From Bacillota bacterium (GTDB taxonomy: Bacteria; Bacillota_I; Bacilli_A; Izemoplasmatales; Hujiaoplasmataceae): DNA of 48,253 nucleotides. The DNA lies in contig QKCT01000038.1 of assembly GCA_003245625.1 (NCBI GenBank), positions 1-48,253 on the forward strand, written 5' to 3'. This document shows, piece after piece, positions 14,938-24,581 of this stretch (its first letter is position 1; the number at the start of each line of letters is the position of its first letter). A program made the position numbers and the translations under genes. Below the pieces are notes generated by a model. It was not told the origin of the DNA, made no database searches, and was given only the letters and a program-made list of their open reading frames with translations.

Positions 14938-15128
14938 ACAGTAGAATCATTCGTTCTAACAATCAGAGATCCGATGTTTGGTGCAAATCGGAAGAGCCTT
15001 GGTTTGAAATACACTTAGGAGTTTGCCAATACGGCACGGTAAATCCGTTATCTTTTTGAGTGCACTATGTGAATTAAGGTGGTACCGCGGTTATGTAATC
15101 GTCCTTTTATAAAGGGCGATTTTTTTAT
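14938..15128 (+). promoter_or_regulatory. T-box riboswitch, tyrosine-specific (tyrS leader)
   Basis: The T-box antiterminator sequence AAGGTGGTACCGCGG is at 15076-15090. The alternative terminator AATCGTCCTTT/AAGGGCGATT with a U run lies at 15097-15127. The likely specifier is TAC (Tyr) in GAAATACACTT near 15010, followed by A as usual. Uncharged tRNA-Tyr would stabilise the antiterminator and switch tyrS on. I see no strong promoter between ccpA and this leader, so a weak promoter or readthrough is possible. Confidence 0.93.
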
Positions 15129-15146
15129 TTTTTTGGAGGTGTTAAG

Positions 15147-16385
15147 ATGAAATTATTTGAAGAACTAAAATGGCGTGGCTTGTTGTATCAAGTCACAGAC
15201 GAAGCGTTAGAACAAAAGTTAGAAAACGAGAAACTAACATTCTATCTTGGAGCGGATCCTACCGCGGATAGTTTACATGTTGGTCATCTTTTGGCATACT
15301 TAGTCGCAAAACGTTTGATGGATCGGGGTCATCAACCGATTCTAGTAATCGGTGGTGGAACCGGTCTTGTCGGAGATCCAAGTTTTAAGAAATCCGAACG
15401 GCAATTATTGACAATCGAAGAGTCATTAAAAAACGCTGAGGGAATCACAAAACAAGTGAAGCGGTTATTGCCAACTGCTAAAATCGTGAACAACTATGAT
15501 TGGATCTCTAGTTTAAATTCCATCGAGTTTTTACGCGATGTTGGAAAACACTTCAATGTAACCTATATGATGAATAAAGATTCTGTCAAATCAAGAATTG
15601 AAAATGGAATATCCTTTACCGAGTTCGCATACCAAATCCTTCAAGCATGGGATTTCGAATATCTTTTTGACCATTACAATTGCCAAATGCAAATCGGTGG
15701 ACAGGATCAGTGGGGAAATATCACTTCTGGTTTGGAATTGATTCGAAAAATCCATACTATTGATGCACAAGCTTATGGTTTGACATTTCCATTGGTTACC
15801 AAGTCAGATGGAACCAAATTTGGTAAAACCGAATCAGGTACACTCTGGCTGGACAAAGACAGAACATCACCATATGAGTTTTACCAGTACTGGATCAATA
15901 CGGCAGATGCAGATGTCATTCTAAGACTAAAACAATTTACTTTCCTATCTAAAACAGAAATCGATCGCTTGGAACAAGCGGTTGTAGAACACCCAGAAGA
16001 ACGTAAAGCTCAAAAACTATTGGCGGAAGAATTAGTCCGTATTGTTCACGGGGAAGCAGAACTGAAAAAAGCAATTCATGTATCTCAAGCATTATTCTCT
16101 GGTGAAATTAAGGATTTGGATGTCGAAGAAATCGAAATGGGATTTAAACATCTTCCAGCAATTGAAACCAAAGAGGACTTACCTTTAATTGATGCTTTGG
16201 TTGCTTTGGAACTCGTTAAATCAAAACGTGAAGCAAGAGAGATGATTCAAAACAACGCAACGACAATCAACGGTACTAAGGTCACGGATTTGGATTTTGT
16301 GGTTTCTTCTGAAGACGCGTTCGGTGGAAAATATACGATCATCCGCAAAGGGAAAAAGCGTTACGCAATGATCAAACATAGTTAA
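15147..16385 (+). CDS. tyrS: Tyrosyl-tRNA synthetase
   Basis: This 412-residue class I synthetase charges tRNA-Tyr. The HIGH-type motif is HVGH in ADPTADSLHVGHLLAYL, and the KMSKS-type loop is KFGKTESG near residue 225. The tyrosine pocket is visible in GGQDQWGNITSG. A C-terminal S4-like RNA-binding domain (about 345-410) contains LVKSKREAREMIQNNATTINGTKV. ATG is preceded by GGAGGTG. It is controlled by the T-box just upstream and ends in a hairpin terminator. Confidence 0.97.
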   Translation: MKLFEELKWRGLLYQVTDEALEQKLENEKLTFYLGADPTADSLHVGHLLAYLVAKRLMDRGHQPILVIGGGTGLVGDPSFKKSERQLLTIEESLKNAEGITKQVKRLLPTAKIVNNYDWISSLNSIEFLRDVGKHFNVTYMMNKDSVKSRIENGISFTEFAYQILQAWDFEYLFDHYNCQMQIGGQDQWGNITSGLELIRKIHTIDAQAYGLTFPLVTKSDGTKFGKTESGTLWLDKDRTSPYEFYQYWINTADADVILRLKQFTFLSKTEIDRLEQAVVEHPEERKAQKLLAEELVRIVHGEAELKKAIHVSQALFSGEIKDLDVEEIEMGFKHLPAIETKEDLPLIDALVALELVKSKREAREMIQNNATTINGTKVTDLDFVVSSEDAFGGKYTIIRKGKKRYAMIKHS

Positions 16386-16389
16386 AAAA

Positions 16390-16421
16390 AACTACGATGG
16401 AGACATCGTAGTTTTATTTTT
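16390..16421. terminator. Bidirectional terminator tyrS / EAL gene
   Basis: The stem AACTACGATG/CATCGTAGTT with a GAGA loop has T-rich and A-rich flanks and lies between convergent genes. The EAL gene's stop codon lies inside the region. Confidence 0.9.
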
Positions 16422-19068
16422 TAAATATGAATTTGGAAATGAACTCTTTAATTGGTAGCGGCCTCGAAACCAAATATCCTTGATGTTCTTGGCAACCATA
16501 TCTTTTCGCGAGATTTACTTGGTCGATATTCTCGGTTCCTTCGACGATAATGGTTAATCCGAGATTGGTTACGAGCTCCGCAATCATGTGAAATACCAAT
16601 CCATCATCATCTTGAGGGTAGTCTTTAATGAAGACGCGATCGATCTTCACTTTATCCACATGAATATGCTTTAAGGATCCTAAGGCAGAGAAACCTTTTC
16701 CAAAGTCGTCAAGAGCCACAATAATCCCTTTTCGATGTAGGAATTCAATAATTTCATTGGTTTGAATCGTATTTTCCAAATAATTACTTTCCGTAATCTC
16801 AAAACAAAAGTGTCGAGTTGAGATTGGACTTGATTCAATCAGTTCGACAATCTCCTCCATAACAGGCTTGTTAAAGAAATCATAGGAGGTCATATTAACA
16901 GAAATACGGAAATTCTCAGGGAATCTCTCAACATAAGGCGATAGGTCCTTAATTACCTTCTCTACGACCATGCTGCTGAGAGAACGAATATAATAGGTTT
17001 TCTCAATTTTTGGGATAAATTCATTTGGTGGAATATTACCCAGTAATTCATTCTTCCAACGAAGTAACGCTTCTACGCCAACGACATTACCATTGCTAAG
17101 CGACATTTGGACTTGATAGTTCATAAAGAACTCATCATTTAAGAATCCATTCTCCAACTGTTGTGATATTTCATCATCCCTCAACAAATCCGCTGTCATT
17201 GGTGGCTTATGAACAAGATATTTCAAGTTTTCTGATTTTTTCAATGTTTCCATTGCGACGAAAGCATTATGTATTAAAGACATGAAGGTGTCGAGTGGTG
17301 AATTAATTTGATCCACAGAAATGAGATATTTCATACTTCGATGAATGGAATTATCTAAGGTAAACTGATTGATCACTCGACTGATGATATCAATCATGGA
17401 TTCAATTGTTTCTTCGTCGGGATCGAGATCACAAAGCAGGAATAAATATCCCTTTCTAGGCGAGGCGACAAAGAACTTACTACCGATTTGGTCGACAAGA
17501 TATTCTGCCAATTTCATTTGTATGTCAAAAGGATACGTACTTACATGGTCACTTGCGAAGTTAAGAAAGTCTCTTGTTCGTACAATAAATAACGTGGTAG
17601 AGCCAATAAACTTTGGTTGCTCCTGGAAAACATCTGCTAAAACATCCATTTGGCCACCATACTTCAAGTTTCCATTGTCATCAATTACTGTCTCGTAAGT
17701 ACTTGTGACAGAAGAAGGAGGATCGGAATAAATACCTATAAAATGTCGAATGCTACCAGTAAATGTGGAGACAGACTTCAAAGTTAATTTGGATAGAATA
17801 TATACTCCGTTTTTGTTCTTGTTCCAAATCAAATCATCAAAAACATACTCATTGTCTGATGTAGGAATAAAACGAGGTACTTCGTGAATCCCAATTAAAT
17901 CTCTAGGACTCTTTCCCTTGATTTCGGGTAAAGTATAACCAAAAATCTCTTCAAATGTTTTGTTAACATAGGTAACATCCCGCTTAAAGTCAGTCATCAA
18001 AACAGCATCTTTGTTCGTGTTGGAAAGATACTTGTTTGCATTTAATAACACTTTGTCATCACTTCTTGTTTTTAAGACTGCACCAAAAACCACAAATGCA
18101 AGAATAATGATGAAATCGACGAGATAGATTACAATCGGATAACGTAGCAAAAAACTTCCGTGTTCGGCGATCATTTCATCGATGTGTGGATAACTATAAA
18201 TTTGTAGGAAATCCTCGCTGGAAATCAAATGAACTGCCAAAGTTTCATCGATATGGATAGAGGTGAGTTGAACGGCTTCTTCATTGCATTCTTCACAACT
18301 CGAAATTTCAAGAATATACTCCTCAAGACTTGTATCATAAGATAAACGATAAAGGGTATTATTGCTATAAAGTCCAAGGTCCGAATTCGAGTGATCTTGT
18401 CCCAAATATGCACTAAATACGGATAAAATATGGTAGGCATCATAATTGACTACTAAGATTCCCATTCGAGTATTATTGCTATCAAAGAGGGGTACGATAA
18501 ATCGGATGATTGGTTGATAAGGTGTTACAATTTCTCCGTCTCTCGTATATAAATCTAGGAATGATATATATAGTTGATCCGGTAACATGTTTATAGTGTC
18601 TTGAAAAAAATAAGAATCTGATTTATTTTCCAACTCATCATCTTCGAAAATACTCTGAACTCCATTTTGATTTGCGACATGAATGATTTCATCCCCATCC
18701 GTATTAATGAAACGGATGCTTAAGAATTCGACTTTGTTGGAAGCGATACGAACTAACATTTGTTGGGTTTCGTCTAAAGTGAAAGCTGTAGGGTCATTCA
18801 TATACTCATCGAATTCGTTGGAATCCCGAATTACTTCCATATCTTGAAACGTATTAGATATCGAAGTTCGCAGAACATAGTCAATTAAGGATACTTCTTC
18901 TTGAGCAGAAGACTGTTGTTGAATAATAAGAGATTCTCGCTCGTTATTCATCGCAAAAAAATACCCACTTGTTGCTATAAAAAGTGTGGTCAGTAATAAA
19001 ACAATTAATAGTCCGTAATGTGAAATCAATGTTTTTAGATTGGTTCTGCGAATCTCTCTTTCATTCAT
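16414..19068 (-). CDS. Membrane receptor with PAS, degenerate GGDEF and EAL domains (c-di-GMP phosphodiesterase)
   Basis: This 884-residue protein has in order a membrane helix (about 18-40); an extracytoplasmic dCache-like sensor with VEFLSIRFINTDGDEI and a CEEC motif near residue 258; a second helix (about 308-332); a PAS domain (about 345-455, with VTYVNKTFEEIFGYT); a GGDEF-like region (about 480-620); and an EAL domain (about 630-880). The GGDEF signature is lost: the site reads SPRKGYLF, so cyclase activity is unlikely. The EAL domain keeps EALLRW, FRISVNMTS, FEITESNY, LDDFGKGFSALG, KIDRVF and VEGTEN, i.e. the metal-binding and catalytic acids and lysine, so it probably hydrolyses c-di-GMP. 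It is a lone gene with a promoter at 19107-19136. Confidence 0.92.
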   Translation of the reverse strand: MNEREIRRTNLKTLISHYGLLIVLLLTTLFIATSGYFFAMNNERESLIIQQQSSAQEEVSLIDYVLRTSISNTFQDMEVIRDSNEFDEYMNDPTAFTLDETQQMLVRIASNKVEFLSIRFINTDGDEIIHVANQNGVQSIFEDDELENKSDSYFFQDTINMLPDQLYISFLDLYTRDGEIVTPYQPIIRFIVPLFDSNNTRMGILVVNYDAYHILSVFSAYLGQDHSNSDLGLYSNNTLYRLSYDTSLEEYILEISSCEECNEEAVQLTSIHIDETLAVHLISSEDFLQIYSYPHIDEMIAEHGSFLLRYPIVIYLVDFIIILAFVVFGAVLKTRSDDKVLLNANKYLSNTNKDAVLMTDFKRDVTYVNKTFEEIFGYTLPEIKGKSPRDLIGIHEVPRFIPTSDNEYVFDDLIWNKNKNGVYILSKLTLKSVSTFTGSIRHFIGIYSDPPSSVTSTYETVIDDNGNLKYGGQMDVLADVFQEQPKFIGSTTLFIVRTRDFLNFASDHVSTYPFDIQMKLAEYLVDQIGSKFFVASPRKGYLFLLCDLDPDEETIESMIDIISRVINQFTLDNSIHRSMKYLISVDQINSPLDTFMSLIHNAFVAMETLKKSENLKYLVHKPPMTADLLRDDEISQQLENGFLNDEFFMNYQVQMSLSNGNVVGVEALLRWKNELLGNIPPNEFIPKIEKTYYIRSLSSMVVEKVIKDLSPYVERFPENFRISVNMTSYDFFNKPVMEEIVELIESSPISTRHFCFEITESNYLENTIQTNEIIEFLHRKGIIVALDDFGKGFSALGSLKHIHVDKVKIDRVFIKDYPQDDDGLVFHMIAELVTNLGLTIIVEGTENIDQVNLAKRYGCQEHQGYLVSRPLPIKEFISKFIFKK

Positions 19069-19106
19069 TTCTAATGATCCCCTATGTCCATATCATTTTC
19101 AACAAT

Positions 19107-19136
19107 ATTATAGCATAATTCAGATGGTATAGTAAA
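19107..19136 (-). promoter_or_regulatory. Promoter of the EAL-domain gene
   Basis: The minus strand has TGC plus TATAAT (19107-19112, extended -10) with TTTACT (19131-19136) 18 bases upstream as a moderate -35. Confidence 0.6.
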
Positions 19137-19147
19137 ACAGAATATAT

Positions 19148-19173
19148 AAGACCATGTTTTTAGGCATGGTCTT
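19148..19173 (-). terminator. Hairpin ending the P-type ATPase gene
   Basis: The 9-bp stem AAGACCATG/CATGGTCTT with an 8-base loop lies 8 bases past the ATPase stop on the minus strand. The following tract is ATATATT rather than pure T, so termination may be imperfect. Confidence 0.65.
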
Positions 19174-19180
19174 GGTTTCA

Positions 19181-21301
19181 TTATTGTTGATGTAAATAAC
19201 GCTTTTGGTAGATGATTCGCAAGGAATTCAGGACACAAAGAATTGCGACACCAACATCAGCGAAGATGGATAACCACATCCACATAATACCGATTGTGGA
19301 GAGTAGTAGAAACGCAATTTTAATGGTTAAACTAAACAAGATATTTTCAAAAGAAACACGTTTTGTTTTCTCGGCGATTTTTATCGCTTTTTGTAAAAGA
19401 CGAATATCATTATTGATGATGATAACGTCCGAAACTTCGATTGCCAGATCAGTAGCGGAACCCAATGAAACACCAATATCTGCATTCTTTAATAGCGGAG
19501 CGTCATTGATGCCATCACCAACAAATAAAGACACTGAGTTCGTTCTAATTTCGTTGAACTTTTCCAGCTTTTGTTCAGGTAATAGTTCTGCGTAGTATTC
19601 CACTCCGCCAAGTTGCATCGCGATGTCTCTTGCGGAAGTTTCATTATCTCCGGTTAACATTACGGTATCGTAATTTTTAGTAAAATCACGGATTGTTTCC
19701 ATGGAAGTTTCTTTTAGTTCGTCTTTGACAATAATGTAACCAATAAATTCTTTGTCAAGGGCTACAAATGTATATGAACCAACTTCTAGTTTTTCGACAT
19801 CCACATTAATGTTGTTTTTTTCTAAAAAAGATCTACTTCCGGCCAACAATACTTGTTTATTCAATATTCCAGAAATACCATATCCGGGAATTTCTTTAAT
19901 ATTTTTAACAGTCTCGATAGGTGCAGTGTTATACTCCACAATTGCTTTCGCTATTGGATGGTTAGAGAAATGTTCTACGGAAGCAGCTAAACGTAATGCT
20001 TCTGGATTGCTTACGTGTTTTACGAAGAAATCACCATATGTCAAAGTCCCTGTTTTATCAAGAGCGATTGTTTCTACTTCTGTAATCAAATGCAAGTATT
20101 GAGATCCTTTGAAAAGAATTCCATTTTTCGCAGCGGTTCCAATTCCGGCATAATAGGAAAGTGGAACAGATAATACCAAAGAACATGGACAAGAGATCAC
20201 TAAAAAGATTGCTGCACGATAAATATATCCATCGTCAGTAGTGACATTAGTTGGATCAAAAATGACACCATATAGTACCAATAATAATGCAAGACCTACA
20301 ACGATAGGGGTATATACTTTTGCGAATTTACTAATAAACATTTCTCGTTTTGACTTGGAATTTGTAGAATTCTCGATTAAATCAATAATCTTGGCCAATG
20401 TCGAGTTTTTATACTCTCTGGTAACTTGTAGGTGGATAACATCACCAACATTGATGTTTCCGCTTAATACTTCGTCGCCGACATCGACAGTTCGAAGTTT
20501 TGCTTCTCCGGTTAACTCAGATGTGTTCAAAGAAGTAGAACCTGATTTGACGATTCCGTCGACTGGAATTCGTTCTCCATTTTTAATGACGAGTTCGTCG
20601 CCAACTTCGATTAATGCAGGATCACGTACAACCACTTTGCCATTTACCAGTACATTGGCATATTCCACTTTTAAGTCAACCAAAGCTGAGATTTCATTTT
20701 TGGAATGTGCCACTGCCCGATTCTGTAAGTATTCTCCAAAGGAGTACAAAATGACAACAGCTACACTCTCTTCGTATTTTCCAATGAACATTGCCGCAAA
20801 AGTGGCAATAATCATCAAAGTATTCTCATTAAATATATCGAATTTCTTGATTCCCTTTAGTTGTTGAATTATTAACTTAGATATCAAAAGAAGATATCCG
20901 ATCCAGTAAAAAATACTCTTCCAAGGATCGACTAATTGAGTTAAGTGTGTTCCGAATATCGAATTGATAAATGGAAAAATACGAAAGCCGAAAAAAGTTA
21001 TTGTAATCAATAACATTCCTGCTAAAACAAATTTATATTCTTGAAAGAAATTGACTTTCTTGATAACGACCTTATCTTCATAGTAATGTGTGATGATATT
21101 GTCTTCCAAAACATCGACAATTTCTTTGATTTCTTTCAGTGCTTTTTCTTCATTATAATCTTCAGTAAAATCTACGAGTAGTATTTGCTTTGCATAATTG
21201 AAGGATGCACTGTTTACATAAGGCAAACGACTAGTTCTTCGTTCAACCTTGGAAATGCAATTCGAACATGTTAAGTTCTCCATTGCAATCTTTCGAACCA
21301 T
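19181..21301 (-). CDS. Zn2+/Cd2+-type heavy-metal P1B ATPase
   Basis: With start ATG 21301 (MVRKIAMENLTCSNC) it is 706 residues; GTG at 21313 is an alternative. An N-terminal heavy-metal-associated domain has the binding motif TCSNC. The pump core shows the transmembrane SCPCSLVLS (CPC), DKTGTLTYGDF with the phosphorylated Asp, SNHPIAKAI (HP locus), MLTGDNETSARDI and GDGINDAPLLKNADIG. The last helices carry TIKIAF and FADVGVAILC, i.e. the Lys and DXG features of the Zn/Cd/Pb subgroup rather than the copper subgroup. It most likely exports zinc or cadmium using ATP. It is monocistronic; no ArsR/SmtB-type regulator is adjacent. Confidence 0.92.
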   Translation of the reverse strand: MVRKIAMENLTCSNCISKVERRTSRLPYVNSASFNYAKQILLVDFTEDYNEEKALKEIKEIVDVLEDNIITHYYEDKVVIKKVNFFQEYKFVLAGMLLITITFFGFRIFPFINSIFGTHLTQLVDPWKSIFYWIGYLLLISKLIIQQLKGIKKFDIFNENTLMIIATFAAMFIGKYEESVAVVILYSFGEYLQNRAVAHSKNEISALVDLKVEYANVLVNGKVVVRDPALIEVGDELVIKNGERIPVDGIVKSGSTSLNTSELTGEAKLRTVDVGDEVLSGNINVGDVIHLQVTREYKNSTLAKIIDLIENSTNSKSKREMFISKFAKVYTPIVVGLALLLVLYGVIFDPTNVTTDDGYIYRAAIFLVISCPCSLVLSVPLSYYAGIGTAAKNGILFKGSQYLHLITEVETIALDKTGTLTYGDFFVKHVSNPEALRLAASVEHFSNHPIAKAIVEYNTAPIETVKNIKEIPGYGISGILNKQVLLAGSRSFLEKNNINVDVEKLEVGSYTFVALDKEFIGYIIVKDELKETSMETIRDFTKNYDTVMLTGDNETSARDIAMQLGGVEYYAELLPEQKLEKFNEIRTNSVSLFVGDGINDAPLLKNADIGVSLGSATDLAIEVSDVIIINNDIRLLQKAIKIAEKTKRVSFENILFSLTIKIAFLLLSTIGIMWMWLSIFADVGVAILCVLNSLRIIYQKRYLHQQ

Positions 21302-21340
21302 AGTAAGACCCACTCTTCTTAATACTAACGCTAACTATAT

Positions 21341-21368
21341 ATTATACTTTATATTGGCGCATTGTCAA
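21341..21368 (-). promoter_or_regulatory. Promoter of the P-type ATPase gene
   Basis: A consensus TTGACA (21363-21368), a 16-base spacer and TATAAT (21341-21346) on the minus strand. No metal-regulator operator dyad is obvious here. Confidence 0.85.
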
Positions 21369-21401
21369 ATGAACACTCAAAATAAACACGATTTAATTTA
21401 A

Positions 21402-21430
21402 TTCAAAAAAACTCTAATCTATGATAAAAT
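21402..21430 (+). promoter_or_regulatory. Promoter of pepV-trmB-M42 operon
   Basis: TTCAAA (21402-21407), a 17-base spacer and TAAAAT (21425-21430), with TG one base upstream of the -10. Confidence 0.6.
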
Positions 21431-21453
21431 ATTAGAGAAGGAAAGTGATAAAA

Positions 21454-22806
21454 ATGAACTGGTTGGAAATCGCCAAGAATTATGAAGAAGAATTTGTTGA
21501 GTTGACAAGAAAATTGCTCCAAATTCCTACAGTATTAGAGAAATATGACCCTGAAAATATCGATGAACCATTTGGCCCAGAAATCCGTCAAGCCTTGGAT
21601 TTTATGTTGGAACTTGGAAAGCAAGATGGATTTATCGTAAAGAATATTGATAACTATGCAGGACATATCGAATTTGGTCAAGGAGAAGAAGTCTTAGGTA
21701 TCCTTGGTCATTTGGATGTTGTTCCTGCCGGAGGGAAATGGGATAATCCACCATTCTCTGCTACGATTAAAGATGGAAAAATTTTTGCAAGAGGAGCAAT
21801 GGATGATAAAGGTCCTACGATTGCAGCTTATATTGCTTTAAAGATGATCAAGGATCAAGGTATCAAACTTAACAAAACTGTTCGTTTGATTCTTGGTTGT
21901 GACGAAGAAACAGGTATGCGAGGAGTGTTGCGCTACCTAGAAAAAGAAAAAATGCCAGATATTGGATTTGCACCGGATGCAGAATTCCCGTTGATTTATG
22001 CTGAAAAGGGGATCTACACGTACAATTTTGTCGGTGATCAAACTGATGAACTTGTGGAATCCATGACTGCTGGTGAACGGTACAACGTTGTTCCGGATGA
22101 ATGCATTGTTGTGTTAAAAAAAGAGTTATCCAAAGAGTTTGATTCCTACTGTAAAGAAAATGACTATGTTGGAAAAATAGATGGTAATACATACACAATC
22201 TATGGCAAGAATGCACACGGGGCAATGCCTTTCTTGGGTGTCAATGCCATCAGTTTAATGACAGGATTCTTAAAACAATACACAAATGCTCCATTTATCC
22301 ATTTCATAGACAAATATTTAGCGTTTGATCATTATGGAAATAAGATGGGTCTATCCTGCTTTGACAAAGAAATGAAAGAATTGACGAATAATCTTGGGTG
22401 GATAAGATTCAATAATGGGAAAGTCAATATAGGATGTAATATCCGCTATCCTAGAAACTATGATTTCAACGCAGGTGAAATCAAGATGAAAGAGATTGCT
22501 GGTAAATATGAGTTATCTTATGTTTTGGATAAGAACTCTATTCCTCATTATGTTTCTCCTCAAGATCCATTGATTCAAATCCTTTTGGAATCCTATCAAA
22601 AATATAGCAAAGATACGACAACCGAGATATTTACAATCGGTGGCGGGACATATGCGAGACAACTAAAGAAAGCAGTTGCTTTTGGGGCAATGTTCCCGGG
22701 AGATGAAGAATTAGCACATCAACCTAATGAATTTCTTGATATCAAGAAGATGCTTGTCGCAATTGCGATTTACGCGGAGAGCATCGAACGCCTAGCCGGA
22801 GTTTGA
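21454..22806 (+). CDS. pepV: M20 family dipeptidase PepV
   Basis: The start ATG at 21454 (MNWLEIAKNYEE) fits the family N-terminus, giving 450 residues; GTG at 21445 is possible. Zinc-ligand and catalytic motifs of the PepV/Sapep clade are present: GILGHLDVVPAGGKW near residue 84, GAMDDKGPTIAAYIALK, LILGCDEETGMRG with the catalytic Glu, and APDAEFPLIYAEKG; the final His is in ELAHQPNEF. The two-domain protein cleaves dipeptides in the cytoplasm, consistent with peptide scavenging. It heads a tight operon with trmB (one base apart) and the M42 peptidase. Confidence 0.92.
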   Translation: MNWLEIAKNYEEEFVELTRKLLQIPTVLEKYDPENIDEPFGPEIRQALDFMLELGKQDGFIVKNIDNYAGHIEFGQGEEVLGILGHLDVVPAGGKWDNPPFSATIKDGKIFARGAMDDKGPTIAAYIALKMIKDQGIKLNKTVRLILGCDEETGMRGVLRYLEKEKMPDIGFAPDAEFPLIYAEKGIYTYNFVGDQTDELVESMTAGERYNVVPDECIVVLKKELSKEFDSYCKENDYVGKIDGNTYTIYGKNAHGAMPFLGVNAISLMTGFLKQYTNAPFIHFIDKYLAFDHYGNKMGLSCFDKEMKELTNNLGWIRFNNGKVNIGCNIRYPRNYDFNAGEIKMKEIAGKYELSYVLDKNSIPHYVSPQDPLIQILLESYQKYSKDTTTEIFTIGGGTYARQLKKAVAFGAMFPGDEELAHQPNEFLDIKKMLVAIAIYAESIERLAGV

Positions 22807-22807
22807 A

Positions 22808-23461
22808 ATGCGTCTTCGCAATGTGAAACACGCGAAAGAAACACTGAATTCGCATCCTAATATCTTAATCGCAAATCCAAAGAACCACAGGGGCGAATGG
22901 AGTAAAGTGTTCGGACATGTTGCGCCAATTCATGTCGAGATTGGTTGTGGAAAAGGAAAGTTTATCGTTGAGTCCGCAAAAAACAATCCCAGTATCAACT
23001 ACATTGGCATTGAGAAATTTGATTCTGTAATTATCAGAGCTTTGGAGAAACTTATTGAAGATCCACTTCCAAATGTACGTTTGATTCGAATGGACGCTGA
23101 AGAAATCGAGAGTGTATTCGATGTTCAAGAGATTTCTTGTATCTATTTGAACTTCTCCGATCCCTGGCCGAAAAAACGAGCCGCTAAACGCCGTTTGACG
23201 AGCGATCGTTTTCTGGATAGATATCAAACTGTTTTAAAACGCAACTCCAACATTCAAATGAAAACTGACAATTTTTCGTTGTTTCAATTTTCTATGATGG
23301 AGTTCGTGAAGCATGAATCTTACACCATCAATACAATAAGTTTAGATTTATATAAACATTTACCCGATGACAATATACAAACCGAATTCGAAGAGAAATT
23401 TGTCGGACTTGGGAATCGCATTTTCTATCTGAACGTCTTATACAAAGGAGACAACAAATGA
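22808..23461 (+). CDS. trmB: tRNA (guanine-N7)-methyltransferase TrmB
   Basis: This 217-residue SAM-dependent methyltransferase forms m7G46 in tRNA. Motif I is VEIGCGKGKFIVESA near residue 46. The TrmB signature NFSDPWPKKRAAKRRLT, with its catalytic Asp and basic tRNA-binding stretch, is near residue 117. The C-terminus has the usual TEFEEKF region. ATG lies one base after the pepV stop with a GGAG inside pepV, and its end overlaps the next gene by four bases, so all three are translated from one mRNA. Confidence 0.96.
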   Translation: MRLRNVKHAKETLNSHPNILIANPKNHRGEWSKVFGHVAPIHVEIGCGKGKFIVESAKNNPSINYIGIEKFDSVIIRALEKLIEDPLPNVRLIRMDAEEIESVFDVQEISCIYLNFSDPWPKKRAAKRRLTSDRFLDRYQTVLKRNSNIQMKTDNFSLFQFSMMEFVKHESYTINTISLDLYKHLPDDNIQTEFEEKFVGLGNRIFYLNVLYKGDNK

Positions 23462-24522
23462 AAAAATACTATAAGGATCTCGTATCGCTACCAGGTGTAG
23501 CTTCTCACGAAAAATATGTGAGAGAATATATGCGTGAACATCTAGCACCAATCGCTGAAGAAATCGTTCAAGACAACCTTGGTTCCATCTTTGGTGGAAT
23601 CAACATCGATAAGGATGGCCCAACGGTAATGCTTGCGGGTCATATGGATGAAGTCGGTGCGATGGTAGAAGAAATCACTTCAAAAGGTTTAATCAAAATG
23701 CTTTCGATTGGATCGATTTCTCCTACAGTTATGATTTCCCAACATATGGATGTTATTCTAGATGATGGAACGACAGTGCCTGGTGTGGTTGGCGCGAAAC
23801 CTCCACATTTGTTGCGAGATAAAAGTACCCAGCAAGTATCCAGTTTCGATGATTTCTTTCTCGATATAGGTGCCGATGACTATCAGCACGCTCTCGATCT
23901 TGGAGTGAAAATCGGACAGATGATTGTGTTCCGTAACGATTACACTGAATCTGCAGACGGAAAGAAGATATTCTCCAAAGCATGGGATGACCGTTTTGGA
24001 TGTGCTATGTCACTAGACATTTTTGAAAGTGTTAAGAAAGAAGAGTTACCATGTCGTTTCTATGCGGGTGCCAATGTACAAGAAGAAGTGGGACTCCGTG
24101 GCGCGACAACATCATCCTTTAAAATTAAGCCAGACTTGTTCATCGCAGTCGATTGTTCTCCTTGTCAGGATACGTTCGCAGATACTAAAGTCGGTGGTAC
24201 TTTGGGAGATGGGTTCTTAGTGCGTTTCTACGATCCACGTGCCATCTTACATCAAGGGATGAAACAATTCATTGAAGAAACAGCATTAGCAAACAACATT
24301 AAATTTCAATACTATAAATCCATGGGAGGAACTGACGCAGCCGCTGTGCAGTTATCTAGAGAAGGGGTTTTGGTATGTACAATTGGAATGCCTGCACGTT
24401 ACATTCATTCCACAACATCAATCATCCACAAAGATGATTACGAAGCAGTCAGAGATGTAATTCTGGCTATGCTAAAACAAATCGATTTCAAAAAGATCAA
24501 CGAAATCAAACAAAACGGCTGA
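23458..24522 (+). CDS. M42 family glutamyl/leucyl aminopeptidase
   Basis: This 354-residue binuclear-metal aminopeptidase belongs to the M42 family (PepA, YsdC/FrvX relatives). Visible motifs are AGHMDEVGAMV (metal His and catalytic Asp, about residue 60), SKAWDDRFGC (bridging Asp), ANVQEEVGLRGATT (catalytic Glu pair), AVDCSPCQDT and the final metal His in RYIHSTTSIIHKDD. These enzymes assemble into large tetrahedral complexes and trim peptides. Its ATGA overlap with trmB, and pepV upstream, make a peptide-degrading operon. The exact specificity cannot be assigned from sequence. Confidence 0.92.
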   Translation: MKKYYKDLVSLPGVASHEKYVREYMREHLAPIAEEIVQDNLGSIFGGINIDKDGPTVMLAGHMDEVGAMVEEITSKGLIKMLSIGSISPTVMISQHMDVILDDGTTVPGVVGAKPPHLLRDKSTQQVSSFDDFFLDIGADDYQHALDLGVKIGQMIVFRNDYTESADGKKIFSKAWDDRFGCAMSLDIFESVKKEELPCRFYAGANVQEEVGLRGATTSSFKIKPDLFIAVDCSPCQDTFADTKVGGTLGDGFLVRFYDPRAILHQGMKQFIEETALANNIKFQYYKSMGGTDAAAVQLSREGVLVCTIGMPARYIHSTTSIIHKDDYEAVRDVILAMLKQIDFKKINEIKQNG

Positions 24523-24581
24523 TCTTTCGAAATAAATAAAAACTTGTGAGACCACAAAAGTGGCTTGGAAAGGAAAAGAGA

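Noticed and set aside
19212-20867. Three plus-strand ORFs (127, 116 and 208 aa) opposite the P-type ATPase
   Set aside because: These are shadows of a strongly conserved gene; their Ser/Thr/Ile-rich content reflects its complement.
24523-24581. Riboswitch before the S component gene
   Set aside because: The gap is under 60 bases with only a 4-bp hairpin, too small for known vitamin riboswitches.
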